Shown here one piece after another: positions 44,136 through 53,458 of a DNA stretch of 64,000 nt. The position numbers and the translations under genes were made by a program. The stretch is from Aquabacter sediminis (GTDB taxonomy: Bacteria; Pseudomonadota; Alphaproteobacteria; Rhizobiales; Xanthobacteraceae), in the NCBI RefSeq assembly GCF_028863665.1, contig NZ_JARBFX010000002.1, positions 310,001 to 374,000 on the forward strand, read 5' to 3'. The notes under the pieces were generated by a model that had not been told where the DNA came from, ran no database searches, and saw nothing but the letters and a program-made list of their open reading frames with translations. Each line of letters starts with the position of its first letter. The first letter of the stretch is position 1.

Positions 44136-45935
44136 TCACCCCACCGGCACGCCCAATTCCCCCGCCATCCCCTCCGACTGGCGCTCGAACAGGCGGCGGT
44201 AGCGGCCGTCCGGGCGGGCGAGGAGGGTGTCGGGACGGCCGTCTTCGACGATGCGGCCGTGCTCGAACACCAGGATGCGGTCCATGGCCCGCACCGTGGA
44301 CAGGCGATGGGCGATGATGAGGGCCGTGCGGCCCCGCATCAGGCGCTCCATGGCCTCCTGGATGGCGGCTTCCGATTCTGAATCCAGGCTCGATGTGGCC
44401 TCGTCCAGGATCAGGATGGGCGCATCCGCCAGGAAAGCCCGCGCGATGGCCACCCGCTGGCGCTCGCCGCCGGAGAGCTTCACGCCCCGCTCGCCCACCA
44501 AGGTCCGATAGCCCTTGGGCAGGCGGGCGATGAAGCCGTCCGCATTGGCCAGGCGCGCCGCCTGCTCGATCTCCGCCGCCGTGGCGTCGGGCCGGGCATA
44601 GGCGATGTTCTCCGCCAGCGTCCGGTGGAACAATATGGGCTCCTGCTGCACGATGGCGATCTGCTGGCGAAGCGAGGCCTGCGCCACCTCGCGCACGTCA
44701 TGCCCGTCGATGAGCACCCGGCCGCCGGTCACGTCATAGAGCCGCTGGAGCAGCTTCACGAACGTGGTCTTGCCCGAGCCCGACGGGCCCACGAGCCCCA
44801 CCCGCTGACCGGCGGGAATGGTCACGTCCAGGTCGCGGAACAAAGGCGCGGCATGGAGGCCGTAATGGAACGTCACCTGGTCGAACCGCACCTCCCCGCC
44901 CGGCACGGCGAGGGGACGCGCCTCCTGCGCGTCGGCGACGCCGGGCGCGAGGGCATGCAGGTCCACCAGCTCCTCCATGTCGTTCACCGCCCGCTGGAGG
45001 TTGTGCACATATTGGCCGATCTCGCGCAGATAGCCGTGGAGCACGAAATAGGTGGTGAGCACATAGGTGACATCGCCGGGCGTGGCGCGGCCTTCCCACC
45101 ACAGCCAAAGGGCCGTGCCGGTCACGGCAGTGCGCACCAGCCAGAGGAGGGCGAACTCGCCGCTGGCGCTCCAGGTGTGGAGCATCCAGGTGCGCTGCAC
45201 CCGCCGCCGCCAGCGCACCACCACCGCCTGGAGGCGGGCATCCTCCCGCGCCTCGGCGCCGAACGCCTTCACCACCTGGTTGGCGCCCAGCGTGTCGGAG
45301 AGGATGCCGCCGATGCGGGTGTCCCAGGCATTGGAAAGCCGTGCGGCGGGCGCCACCACGCGGGTGGCGAGCGTCACGGTCAGCGCGCCATAGGCCAGCG
45401 CACCCACCGCCATGACGAGGCCCATGAGCGGCCAATGCAGCATCAGGAGCGCCACCGTGCCGGTGAGCACCACCACCGAAGGCAGGAGCATGAGCAGCAG
45501 CACGTCGTTGAGCACGTCCAGCGCCCACATGCCGCGCGTGATCTTGCGCACGGTGGAGCCGGCGAAGCTGTTGGCGTGCCAGTCGCTGGAGAAACGCTGC
45601 ACCCGGTGGAAGGCCTCGCGCACCACGTCGGCCATGATGCCCAAGGTCAACGGCACCACCCCCCACCACGCCAGGTGCCGCAGAACCACCATGACAAGGC
45701 CGAGCCCGGCCATCATGAGGAAGGCTTCCAGCGCGGCGGGCGCGGCCTCGCGGCCCTGGGTGAGCGCATCGATGAGGCGCCCGGCAAAGAGCGGCACGAA
45801 GATTTCGGTGAGCGTCGCCGCGACGATGGCGACCGCGATGCCGGCCGCCATGGGCCAGCGGCGCGCCCAGTGGCGAAACGTGAAAGCAAGGACATTGCGC
45901 AGCGCATCCGCGCCGTGCCGGGACGAGTGAAACAT
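44136..45935 (-). CDS. ABC exporter, fused permease and ATPase
   Basis: This 599-residue half-transporter joins six transmembrane helices (about residues 25-325) to a nucleotide-binding domain. The nucleotide-binding domain has Walker A GPSGSGKTT near 400, signature LSGGERQRVAIARA, Walker B ILILDEATSSLD and the switch IIAHRLSTV. It should work as a homodimer that exports lipids, peptides or drugs. No substrate can be deduced, and no partner protein is encoded nearby. Confidence 0.93.
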   Translation of the reverse strand: MFHSSRHGADALRNVLAFTFRHWARRWPMAAGIAVAIVAATLTEIFVPLFAGRLIDALTQGREAAPAALEAFLMMAGLGLVMVVLRHLAWWGVVPLTLGIMADVVREAFHRVQRFSSDWHANSFAGSTVRKITRGMWALDVLNDVLLLMLLPSVVVLTGTVALLMLHWPLMGLVMAVGALAYGALTVTLATRVVAPAARLSNAWDTRIGGILSDTLGANQVVKAFGAEAREDARLQAVVVRWRRRVQRTWMLHTWSASGEFALLWLVRTAVTGTALWLWWEGRATPGDVTYVLTTYFVLHGYLREIGQYVHNLQRAVNDMEELVDLHALAPGVADAQEARPLAVPGGEVRFDQVTFHYGLHAAPLFRDLDVTIPAGQRVGLVGPSGSGKTTFVKLLQRLYDVTGGRVLIDGHDVREVAQASLRQQIAIVQQEPILFHRTLAENIAYARPDATAAEIEQAARLANADGFIARLPKGYRTLVGERGVKLSGGERQRVAIARAFLADAPILILDEATSSLDSESEAAIQEAMERLMRGRTALIIAHRLSTVRAMDRILVFEHGRIVEDGRPDTLLARPDGRYRRLFERQSEGMAGELGVPVG

Positions 45936-46363
45936 GACCGTGAAGGCGCGAGGCGCCTCTCCTGCGAAACGGGAAACGGGTTGCGCGGAGGTATCTGGCG
46001 AAGCGGAGGAGCGCGGGGCGGCGGCCGGCTCAGTTGAAGCTGGCGTCGCGAAAAGGAGCGTCCTGAAACTCCGCGTCGGGTGGGCCCGATAACCTCAAGG
46101 TCTTCAAGGAAGACCTGGCCGAACTAGCGGTTCGGCATCCCGGATGGGATGGGCTGACGCAAAACATCTGTCATCTATGCCCTCCCTGGTGCGCGGCAAC
46201 GATGGAAGGTCACTAGCACAGGTCGCGTTTTTGGGCAATCGCGCCAAGCCGGGAGGGCCATGCCCGGTGACAGCGCGGCGCCGTCAGGCGTCAAAGCGGG
46301 GCCTTCGCGCGCCGTCCCGCATGCTTTAAATGCGGGTGGTCCTCCTGTTCGCGCGTGGCCTCC
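45936..46363. other. Intergenic region with two strong stem-loops
   Basis: This 428-base gap between the ABC exporter and the cardiolipin synthase has no convincing gene. It contains two adjacent perfect hairpins at 46098-46116 (AGGTCTTC-AAG-GAAGACCT) and 46118-46136 (GCCGAAC-TAGCG-GTTCGGC), without T-tracts. They could belong to a small RNA or be remnants of a coding segment. Confidence 0.5.
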
Positions 46364-47815
46364 ATGCATGATTCCGCCGTCTTCGCCTGGGGGCTCTTTG
46401 CCGTCCAGGCGGCCATCCAGCTGGTCTTCATCCTGCGCGCTTTGCTGCGCCCGCACCGGGAGCCCGCCGCCCGCTTTGCCTGGGTGCTGGTGATCGTGCT
46501 GGCGCCGGGCATCGGTGTGCTCGCTTATGTGCTGTTCGGCGAGATCAATCTGGGCCGAAAGCGCATCGAGCGGCTGAAAGCGGCCTTCGATGCCCTGCCG
46601 CCCGCAGGCGAAATCGCCGGGCCCTCCGCCGAAAAGGAGGTGCCGGAGCGCCACCAGCCCTTGTTCCGTGTGGGCCGCTCGGTGAGCCAGTATGAGCCGA
46701 CGGCGGGCAACCAGGCGCGGCTCCTGGACGATTCCGCCTCCGCCATCGCGTCGCTGGTTGAGGACATCGATGCGGCGCGCGAGAGCGTGCATGTGCTGTT
46801 CTATATCTGGCTCGCCGACGAGAGCGGGCTGAAGGTGAAGGCCGCGCTCCAGCGCGCCGCCGCGCGCGGCGTGGTGTGCCGGGCCATGGCGGACGATCTG
46901 GGCTCGCGGGCCTTCATCCGCTCGGTGCATTGGCGGGAGATGGCGCAAAGCGGGGTTCGCCTCGCGGCGGCGCTGCCCGTGGGCAATCCGCTGCTGCGCC
47001 CGCTCAAGGGCCGCATCGACATGCGCAACCACCGCAAGATCGCGGTGATCGACAATGGGGTGACCTATTGCGGCAGCCAGAATTGCGCCGATGCCGCCTT
47101 CGCCATCAAGGCCCGCTTTGCGCCCTGGGTGGATGTGCTCGCCCGCTTCGAGGGGCCAGTGGCGCGGCAGATGCAGCATCTGTTCGCCAGCAACTGGATG
47201 GCGCAGGTGGACGAGGACCTCGCCCCCCTCTTTTCAGCCCCCCTGCCCGCCCCGCCCGCCGATGGCGGCTTCATTGCCCAGGCCATCGGCTCCGGCGCAG
47301 GCGTGCGCTATTCAGCCATGCCGGAGACCTTCGTGGCGCTGATGAATGCGGCGCGGCGGGAACTCGTCATCACCACCCCCTATTATGTTCCGGACGAGCC
47401 CATCCAGGCGGCCTTGTGCGCCAGCGCCCGGCGCGGGGTGGCCACCACCATCGTCTTCCCCCGCCGCAACGATTCCTGGATCGTGGCGGCGGCGAGCCGC
47501 TCCTATTATCGCGACCTGCTGGAGGCGGGGGTGGAGATCCGCGAATATGAGGGCGGCCTGCTCCACGCCAAGACGCTGACCCTCGATGGGGAGATCACGC
47601 TCATCGGCTCGGCCAATATCGATCGGCGCAGCTTCGAACTGAATTCGGAGAACAACATCCTGCTGCACGATCCGGCCTTCACCCGCGCGCTGCGCGCCCG
47701 CCAGCAGGTGTTCCTCGACGCCGCGCGGCCGGTTCAAAAGGGGGAAGTGGAGGCGGCCAGCCGCGCCCGGCAGATCTGGAACAACACCATCGCCATGCTC
47801 GGTCCGGTGCTTTAG
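46364..47815 (+). CDS. cls: Cardiolipin synthase (phospholipase D family)
   Basis: This 483-residue membrane enzyme joins two phosphatidylglycerol molecules to make cardiolipin. Two hydrophobic segments occupy about residues 5-60. Two phospholipase D catalytic motifs follow: HRKIAVID, and HAKTLTLD in the second half, each followed by the usual GSQN or GSANID. Other markers are YIWLADESGL and TTPYYVPDEP. The ATG at 46364 was preferred over a GTG three codons upstream. The neighbours have no obvious functional link. Confidence 0.93.
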   Translation: MHDSAVFAWGLFAVQAAIQLVFILRALLRPHREPAARFAWVLVIVLAPGIGVLAYVLFGEINLGRKRIERLKAAFDALPPAGEIAGPSAEKEVPERHQPLFRVGRSVSQYEPTAGNQARLLDDSASAIASLVEDIDAARESVHVLFYIWLADESGLKVKAALQRAAARGVVCRAMADDLGSRAFIRSVHWREMAQSGVRLAAALPVGNPLLRPLKGRIDMRNHRKIAVIDNGVTYCGSQNCADAAFAIKARFAPWVDVLARFEGPVARQMQHLFASNWMAQVDEDLAPLFSAPLPAPPADGGFIAQAIGSGAGVRYSAMPETFVALMNAARRELVITTPYYVPDEPIQAALCASARRGVATTIVFPRRNDSWIVAAASRSYYRDLLEAGVEIREYEGGLLHAKTLTLDGEITLIGSANIDRRSFELNSENNILLHDPAFTRALRARQQVFLDAARPVQKGEVEAASRARQIWNNTIAMLGPVL

Positions 47816-47849
47816 GGCGGCGTGGTGTTGTCGGCGCCGCCCTCCCCCC

Positions 47850-48137
47850 TCAGCCCTGGCGGCGGATGAAGCCGGTGATGCTCACGCGCTCCCAGATGCC
47901 GGCCTTGTGGAAGGGATCGGCAGCGTTGAAACGCTCGACGGTGGCTAGGTCCTCCGCCTCCACCACGAACAGCGAGCCGATCATGGTGGTGCCATCCGCC
48001 GCCACCAGCGGGCCGGACATGACGATCTTCACCCCATGGGGCGCGGTGTCGGACAGGAAGGCCTTGTGGGCATCGTAATTGGCAAGGCGGGTGTCGAGCG
48101 CGCCCTTGCGGTCGAGGGCATGGATGGCAAACAGCAT
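47850..48137 (-). CDS. YciI-family protein
   Basis: This 95-residue protein has the ferredoxin-like fold of the YciI family (MLFAIHALDRKGALDTRL, SGPLVAADGTTMIGSLFVVE, FNAADPFHKAGIW). Members are small, often dimeric, and mostly of unknown function; some take part in chloroaromatic degradation. The ATG at 48137 has a GGAGCC box. It follows the sugar-binding protein gene but is separated from it by a hairpin, so it may end the catabolic operon or be independent. Confidence 0.88.
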   Translation of the reverse strand: MLFAIHALDRKGALDTRLANYDAHKAFLSDTAPHGVKIVMSGPLVAADGTTMIGSLFVVEAEDLATVERFNAADPFHKAGIWERVSITGFIRRQG

Positions 48138-48157
48138 CGAAGGCTCCTTCATGAGGA

Positions 48158-48190
48158 AAGGCCCCCGCCCCTGAACGGGCCGGGAGCCTT
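48158..48190 (-). terminator. Terminator-like hairpin after the last binding-protein gene
   Basis: On the minus strand AAGGC-CCCG-CCC pairs with GGG-CGGG-GCCTT with two internal mismatches, followed by a short T run, about 32 bases past the stop. It may end the long catabolic operon. Confidence 0.5.
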
Positions 48191-48221
48191 GGAGGTGAAA
48201 CTCAAATAAAGGCTCGCCGGC

Positions 48222-49193
48222 TCACTTCTTGGTGGCCATGGCGGCCGCTTCCGACCAAGGCGGGCAGGCGCGCGCCTCCAGGGGGACGTCATAGGGCTGG
48301 TAGTTGGAGGCATTCACCACGGTGGGCTTCAGCACCACCTCGGAAACGATCGCCTCGCCCCGGATGGCGCGGATGGCGACCATGGTGCCGATGCAGCCCT
48401 GGAGGAAGCCATTATAATCCCCGGAGGCCAGCAGCTTGCCGGTCTTGATGGCGTCCACCGCCTCCTTGGTGCCGTTGATGCCCACCACCTTGGCCTTGCG
48501 GTTGGCGCCGTCCAGCGCCTCGATGGCGCCGATGGCCATGGCATCGTTGGCCGCCAGCACGCCGTCGATCTGCGGGTGCGACTGCATGAGGTTCTCCATC
48601 ACCTGGAGGCCCTGCAGGCGCTGATAATTGGCCGGCTGGCTGGCCAGCAGCTTGACGTCCTTGTTCTCCTTGATGGCATCGTTGAAGCCGCGCACCCGGT
48701 CGATATTGGTGAGCGAGCCCTTCACGCCTTCCAGGATCACCACATTGCCCTTGCCGCCCATCTCTTTCAGCAGATAGCGGCCTGTCTCAAGCCCGAGGCT
48801 GTAATCGTCGGCTCCCACGAAGGCCAGGAACTTGCCGCCGGCGCTGCGGTCGGTGACGTTGACCACGGGGATCTTGGCCTCGTTGATCTGCTCCACGCCC
48901 GGCACCATGGCCTTGTAGTCCACCGGGATGAAGACGATGGCCGCCGGCTTCTTGACGATCACGTCCTCCACCTGGCTGAGCTGCTCGGGAATGCTGTCCG
49001 GCTTGGTGGGGATGTAGTTCACCACCTTGGCGTTCATGGACTTGGCGGCGGCTTCCGCGCCCACGCGCACGGTCTGGAAATAAGGGTTGGTCTGGTTCTT
49101 GGTGAAGACGGCGATGGTCTCGCCGTCCGCCAAAGCGGCCGTGGCGCAGAAGGCCAGCGGCGCCGCGAGGGCCAGGGTCTTCAGGCTCTTCAT
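48222..49193 (-). CDS. Ribose-type ABC sugar-binding protein, copy 1
   Basis: This 323-residue periplasmic protein of the RbsB (CUT2) type has a signal peptide (MKSLKTLALAAPLAFCATAALA, cleaved near residue 22). It has the binding-lobe segments FTKNQTNPYFQ, VIVKKPAAIVFIPVDY and GVLAANDAMAIGAIEAL. It is a near-duplicate of the protein at 50420-51394. The ATG at 49193 has a GGAGGAAA box. It is the last gene of the catabolic operon and follows a ketopantoate-reductase-like gene. The ligand is unknown; RbsB-like proteins bind sugars, polyols or sometimes other small molecules. Confidence 0.93.
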   Translation of the reverse strand: MKSLKTLALAAPLAFCATAALADGETIAVFTKNQTNPYFQTVRVGAEAAAKSMNAKVVNYIPTKPDSIPEQLSQVEDVIVKKPAAIVFIPVDYKAMVPGVEQINEAKIPVVNVTDRSAGGKFLAFVGADDYSLGLETGRYLLKEMGGKGNVVILEGVKGSLTNIDRVRGFNDAIKENKDVKLLASQPANYQRLQGLQVMENLMQSHPQIDGVLAANDAMAIGAIEALDGANRKAKVVGINGTKEAVDAIKTGKLLASGDYNGFLQGCIGTMVAIRAIRGEAIVSEVVLKPTVVNASNYQPYDVPLEARACPPWSEAAAMATKK

Positions 49194-49252
49194 GGTTTCC
49201 TCCAGTTGCATTTTCATGGCGATGACAGGGGGCGAGGCGCCGTCTGCGGGGC

Positions 49253-50290
49253 TCAGGACGCCATCAAAGCGGCAGCGTTCTCGGGGCGCGGCTCCAGGGT
49301 TCCGGCCTCGATGGCCAGCGCCATCTCGACGATCCTGGCGTTCACCGGCGCCGGGCGACCGGCCTTGGCGAGGATGTCGATGACGTGGCCATTGATGTCA
49401 TAGACCTCCGCCCGCCGCCCCTTGCGCCAGTCCTGCAGGGAGGTGACGAGCGTGGTGGGGGTGGAGAAGGTGGTCAGCACCTCCTCGAAGATCCGGTCCA
49501 CATAGCGGTCGGGGTCGTTGGAGGTGACGGGGGGCATGCCAATGATGGGGGTCACGGTGGCGCCGTCGGCAATGGCGGCTTCAATGGCTTCGTAGCCTGC
49601 GGTGCGCATCAGCTGCAGCATTCCGGGCAGGCGGACCGCGTCGGCGAGGGGCAGGTTGAGAATGGAGGACGGGATCAGCTCGGCGGCATTCACCACCAGC
49701 TTCATCCATTTGAAGGACTTGATGTCCTCCGTCACTTCCACCCGTCCCGTGGTGCGCAGCACATTGGCCACGTCCTCGACCCGCGGCTGCGTCTTGGCGG
49801 TCAGCGCGCCGAGCGCGAACCAGGCGGTCTCGTGGTCATTCTCCCGGTTGGTGACGCCGGGTTCCCACATGTTGGAGGCCATCTCGATGACGCCGCCGAT
49901 GCAGCGGTCCTCGCCCACCACCTCGGCGATGGCGGTGTGGGTCATGCCGTTCTGAAGGCCCACCACCAGGCCGTCATCGGCGAGGTAGGGCTCGATCAGC
50001 TGGCACGCCCACTTGGTGTCGTAGGCCTTGGTGATGATGAAGACGAGGTCGAACTTCCCCTTCACCTCGGCCACCTGGCACAGATGGAGCGCGGGCACCT
50101 TCACATTGATGGTGCGGGTGGGGAAATTGACGGTGATGCCGTTGGCGCGGATGGCCTCCACATGGGCGGGCCACTGCTCGATGAAGGTCACGTCATATCC
50201 CGCGCGGGCAAAGTCCGCGCCGGCGGAAGCGCCCTGCGCGCCGGTGCCCAGGACCGCGATGCGCGGATTGTAGCTGGATGGGGCGGTCAT
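49253..50290 (-). CDS. Ketopantoate-reductase-family dehydrogenase
   Basis: This 345-residue NAD(P)-dependent enzyme belongs to the 2-dehydropantoate 2-reductase (ApbA/PanE) family, with the cofactor loop AVLGTGAQGASAGADFARAG and the substrate-domain lysine region SFKWMKLVVNAA. Its place between two sugar-binding protein genes makes a catabolic role more likely than pantothenate synthesis. It probably oxidises or reduces an intermediate of the imported compound. The substrate cannot be named. Confidence 0.88.
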   Translation of the reverse strand: MTAPSSYNPRIAVLGTGAQGASAGADFARAGYDVTFIEQWPAHVEAIRANGITVNFPTRTINVKVPALHLCQVAEVKGKFDLVFIITKAYDTKWACQLIEPYLADDGLVVGLQNGMTHTAIAEVVGEDRCIGGVIEMASNMWEPGVTNRENDHETAWFALGALTAKTQPRVEDVANVLRTTGRVEVTEDIKSFKWMKLVVNAAELIPSSILNLPLADAVRLPGMLQLMRTAGYEAIEAAIADGATVTPIIGMPPVTSNDPDRYVDRIFEEVLTTFSTPTTLVTSLQDWRKGRRAEVYDINGHVIDILAKAGRPAPVNARIVEMALAIEAGTLEPRPENAAALMAS

Positions 50291-50419
50291 TCTGGTGGTG
50301 TCCGTTTGCTTGGGGCTGGTGGGATCTGGACGGGCGGCCGGCGGTCCCGCCCGCCCGTCCTGCGCCTTAAGGCTGCTGCGGTGCCGATGGCCCGGTTGCC
50401 GGCCGCTCGGCTTCGCCGG

Positions 50420-51394
50420 TCAATTCTTCTTGGCGCCCAGCGCCACGCCCTGCTCCCAGGTGGGGCACGTGCGGTTTTCCAGCGCCACGTCATAGGGCTG
50501 GTAGTTGGTGGCGTTCACCACCTTGGGCTGGAGGATGATCTCGGTGACGATGGGCTCGTTGCGCAGCGAGCGCAGCAGCGCCATGGTGCCGAGGCACCCT
50601 TGGATGAAGCCGTCATAATCGCCCGACGCCAGCATCTTGCCGGCCTTGATGGCGTCGATGGCCTCCTTGGTGGCGTTGACGCCGGTGACCTTGGCCTTGC
50701 GATTGGCGCCGTCCAGCGCCTCGATGGCGCCGATGGCCATGGCATCGTTGGCCGCCAGCACGCCGTCGATCTGCGGATTGGACTGCATGACATTCTCCAT
50801 CACCTGGAGCGCCTGCAAACGCTGGAAATTGGCGGGCTGGCTCGCCACCAGCTTCACGTCCTTGAACTCCTTGATGGCGTCGTTGAAGCCGCGCACGCGA
50901 TCGATGGAGGAAATGGAGCCCTTCACCCCCTCCAGGATCACCACATTGCCCTTGCCGCCCAGCTCCTTGAGCAGATAGCGCGCCGTCTCCTTGCCAAGGC
51001 TGTAGTCGTCGGCGCCGATGAAGGTGAGAGACTTGCCGCCCGCCAGCCGGTCGGTGATGTTCACCACCGGGATCTGCGCCTTGTTGATCTCCTCGACGCC
51101 CGGCACCATCGCCTTGTAGTCCACCGGGATGAAGACGATGCCCGCCGGTTTCTTGACGATCACGTCCTCCACCTGGCTCAGCTGCTCGGGAATACTGTCC
51201 GGCTTGGTGGGAATGTAGTTCACCACCTTGGCATTCATGGACTTGGCGGCCATTTCGGAGCCGACGCGCACGGCCTGGAAATATGGATTGGTCTGGTTCT
51301 TGGTGAAGAGGGCAACGGTCTCGCCGTCGGCCCGCGCCGCGGTGGCGGCGAAGGCAAGCGGCAGGAGCGCGGCGACAAAGGCGGCTTTTTTCAT
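50420..51394 (-). CDS. Ribose-type ABC sugar-binding protein, copy 2
   Basis: This 324-residue periplasmic protein has a signal peptide (cleaved after about residue 22, ARADGETVALFTK). It shares long identical stretches with copy 1, such as NAKVVNYIPTKPDSIPEQLS and GVLAANDAMAIGAIEALDGA. It follows the permease genes after 133 bases. Two such proteins may widen the substrate range or differ in affinity. Differences near residues 115-125 (DRLAGGKSLTFIG against DRSAGGKFLAFVG) lie in the ligand cleft area and could alter specificity. Confidence 0.93.
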   Translation of the reverse strand: MKKAAFVAALLPLAFAATAARADGETVALFTKNQTNPYFQAVRVGSEMAAKSMNAKVVNYIPTKPDSIPEQLSQVEDVIVKKPAGIVFIPVDYKAMVPGVEEINKAQIPVVNITDRLAGGKSLTFIGADDYSLGKETARYLLKELGGKGNVVILEGVKGSISSIDRVRGFNDAIKEFKDVKLVASQPANFQRLQALQVMENVMQSNPQIDGVLAANDAMAIGAIEALDGANRKAKVTGVNATKEAIDAIKAGKMLASGDYDGFIQGCLGTMALLRSLRNEPIVTEIILQPKVVNATNYQPYDVALENRTCPTWEQGVALGAKKN

Positions 51395-51527
51395 TTTGTT
51401 TTCTCCCTAGTCGTTCTGTTTTTTTTGTTTTGCGAAGAAGGATGCCCGGCCGGGTCGTCTCGCAGCCAGCTTTTCAACCCGTCCGGACCAGTCTCTCCTT
51501 CGCGGGATCGTTGCCCGATCTTCTTGT

Positions 51528-52502
51528 TCAACTGCGCCGGCGGCCGATCATGTCGAGCCACACGGCGAAGACCACGATCACGCCCGTCACCAGCGGCTGC
51601 CAGCTGGCATTGACCGCCAGCAGGTTCATGCCGTTGAGCACCAGGGTAAGGATGACGGCGCCGATGAAGGTGCCGAACACGCTGCCCACGCCCCCAAACA
51701 GCGAGGCGCCGCCGATCAGCACCGCCGCGATGGCGGGCAGCGTCATCGCCTCGCCGATGTCGCCCTCGGCGGAATTCAGCCGGGCGAGGAAGACGATGGA
51801 GGCAACGCCCGCCATGGCGCCGGAAAAGGCATAGACCAGCACCAGGCGCTTGTTGACCGGGATGCCCGTGAGGCGGGCCGCCACCGGATTGGCGCCGATG
51901 GCATAGATCTGCTGGCCCCAGACGGTGCGCTGGGCAAAGAACGAGCCCGCCAGCAGGAACACCACCATCAGATAGACCGGGATCGGCACGCCCAGGAAAT
52001 AGCCCGAGCCGATCTGGCGGAAGCCGGGCGGGAAGCCGTGAATGGTCTCGCCGCCCATATAGTAATAGGTCACGCCGTGCAGCACCCACAGCATGCCATA
52101 GGTGGCGATGAAGGAGGGGATGCGGAGCTTCGCCACCATCAGGCCGTTGAAGATGCCCACCACGCAGCCGGTGGCGAGCCCCGTCAGCGTGCCCAGGACC
52201 GGCGAGCCGGTGGCCTTGATGACGGTGGCGGCCAAGCACGCGGACAGGCCGATATTGGCGCCCACCGAAAGGTCGATGCCGCCGGTGAGGATGACCAGGG
52301 TGAGGCCGGAGGCCAGGAAGAACAGCAGGCTCGCCTGCCGCAGCACGTTGAGGATGTTGTTGGCGGTGAAGAAGGCGTCCGAGAGGACGGACAGCACCAC
52401 GCAGATGAGGCCCGCCGCCAGCAGCCGGTAGATGAGCTGCTGCATGTCCTTGGACAGATGCAGGCGCGGGGCGCCCGTGGAAACGTCGCCGGCGATGCTC
52501 AT
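51528..52502 (-). CDS. Ribose-type ABC permease, second subunit
   Basis: This 324-residue inner-membrane protein has about eight to ten hydrophobic segments and the RbsC-family motif LTGGIDLSVGANIGL. Its cytoplasmic coupling region is YAIGANPVAARLTGIPV. The ATG at 52502 overlaps the preceding permease stop by four bases (ATGA); the frame remains open far upstream, but that part is inside the other permease gene. The two permeases probably form a heterodimer. Confidence 0.93.
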   Translation of the reverse strand: MSIAGDVSTGAPRLHLSKDMQQLIYRLLAAGLICVVLSVLSDAFFTANNILNVLRQASLLFFLASGLTLVILTGGIDLSVGANIGLSACLAATVIKATGSPVLGTLTGLATGCVVGIFNGLMVAKLRIPSFIATYGMLWVLHGVTYYYMGGETIHGFPPGFRQIGSGYFLGVPIPVYLMVVFLLAGSFFAQRTVWGQQIYAIGANPVAARLTGIPVNKRLVLVYAFSGAMAGVASIVFLARLNSAEGDIGEAMTLPAIAAVLIGGASLFGGVGSVFGTFIGAVILTLVLNGMNLLAVNASWQPLVTGVIVVFAVWLDMIGRRRS

Positions 52503-53458
52503 GACTTTTGTCCCCGGATGCTGTCGAGGAAGAGGGCGAAGATGACCAGGAGGCCGATGCAGGCCACCTGAACCGAGGAGGGCACGGCGAGCAGGTTCAG
52601 CCCGTTGCGCAGCACGCCCACGGTCAGCACGCCCATGAGGGTGCCGAAGATCCAGCCATTGCCCCGCTCGAAGGAGGTGCCGCCCAGCGCCACCGCGGCG
52701 ATGGCATCGAATTCCATGCCGATGGCGGCGGTGGGATGGCCCGCATTCATGCGCGCTGTCATGAGCAGCGCCGCCACCCCGGCCATGGCCCCGCCCAGCG
52801 CATAGACCGCGATGAGAAGGCGCCGCCATTTCACGCCGGCGAGCGTCAGGGCATCCCGGTTGCCGCCCAGCGCGCACACATAGGTGCCGAAGCGGGTGTG
52901 GTAGAGCAGCACATGGAAGAGGGCATAGAAGGCGGCCCCGATCAGGAGCGGATAGGGGATGAGCCCGAACAGGTCGCCCGAATAGACCTGCCGCACGAAG
53001 CGGGGAATACCCACCACGCTCTGCCCGTCGGAGACGATGAGGGCCAGGCCCTGCGCCGCGCCCATGGTGCCCAGCGTCGCCACGAAGGGCGGGATGTTCA
53101 CCACCGAGATCAGCCAGCCATTCAGGACGCCGAAGGCAAGCCCGACGCCCAGGGCCCCCATGAGCCCCAGCGCCAGGGACTGGGTGGACACGACGATGAG
53201 CGCCAGCACCAGCGAGCACAAGGTCAGCACCGCGCCGATGGACAGGTCCAGGCCCTCGGTCATGATGATGAGGGTCATGGGCAAGGCCAGGAGCAGCAGG
53301 ATTACCGACTGCACCAGGATGTTGGAGATGTTGCCGCCGGACAGGAAGCCGGGACTCATGACCGCGAACAGGGCGGACAGGCCCACAAGAGCGACGGCGA
53401 CGCCTGGCACTGAGGGCACGCGCAGGCCGCGGCGGGGGGAAAGGGCGAGATCACTCAT
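52499..53458 (-). CDS. Ribose-type ABC permease, first subunit
   Basis: This 319-residue inner-membrane protein belongs to the RbsC/BPD_transp_2 family. It shows MTEGLDLSIGAVLTLCSL and the coupling loop YVCALGGNRDALTLAGV. It starts eight bases inside the end of the ATPase gene (53451-53458), so translation is coupled. It forms a set with the ATPase, the second permease and the two binding proteins. Confidence 0.93.
   Translation of the reverse strand: MSDLALSPRRGLRVPSVPGVAVALVGLSALFAVMSPGFLSGGNISNILVQSVILLLLALPMTLIIMTEGLDLSIGAVLTLCSLVLALIVVSTQSLALGLMGALGVGLAFGVLNGWLISVVNIPPFVATLGTMGAAQGLALIVSDGQSVVGIPRFVRQVYSGDLFGLIPYPLLIGAAFYALFHVLLYHTRFGTYVCALGGNRDALTLAGVKWRRLLIAVYALGGAMAGVAALLMTARMNAGHPTAAIGMEFDAIAAVALGGTSFERGNGWIFGTLMGVLTVGVLRNGLNLLAVPSSVQVACIGLLVIFALFLDSIRGQKS

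Noticed and set aside
46087-46200. A short protein-like frame (DNLKVFKEDLAELAVRHPG) across the two hairpins
   Set aside because: It has no start codon, an upstream in-frame stop close by, and only about 40 codons; kept only as an alternative explanation of the hairpins.
51528-53219. A 563-residue version of the second permease
   Set aside because: The upstream part is the shadow frame of the first permease; the ATGA overlap at 52499-52502 marks the true start.
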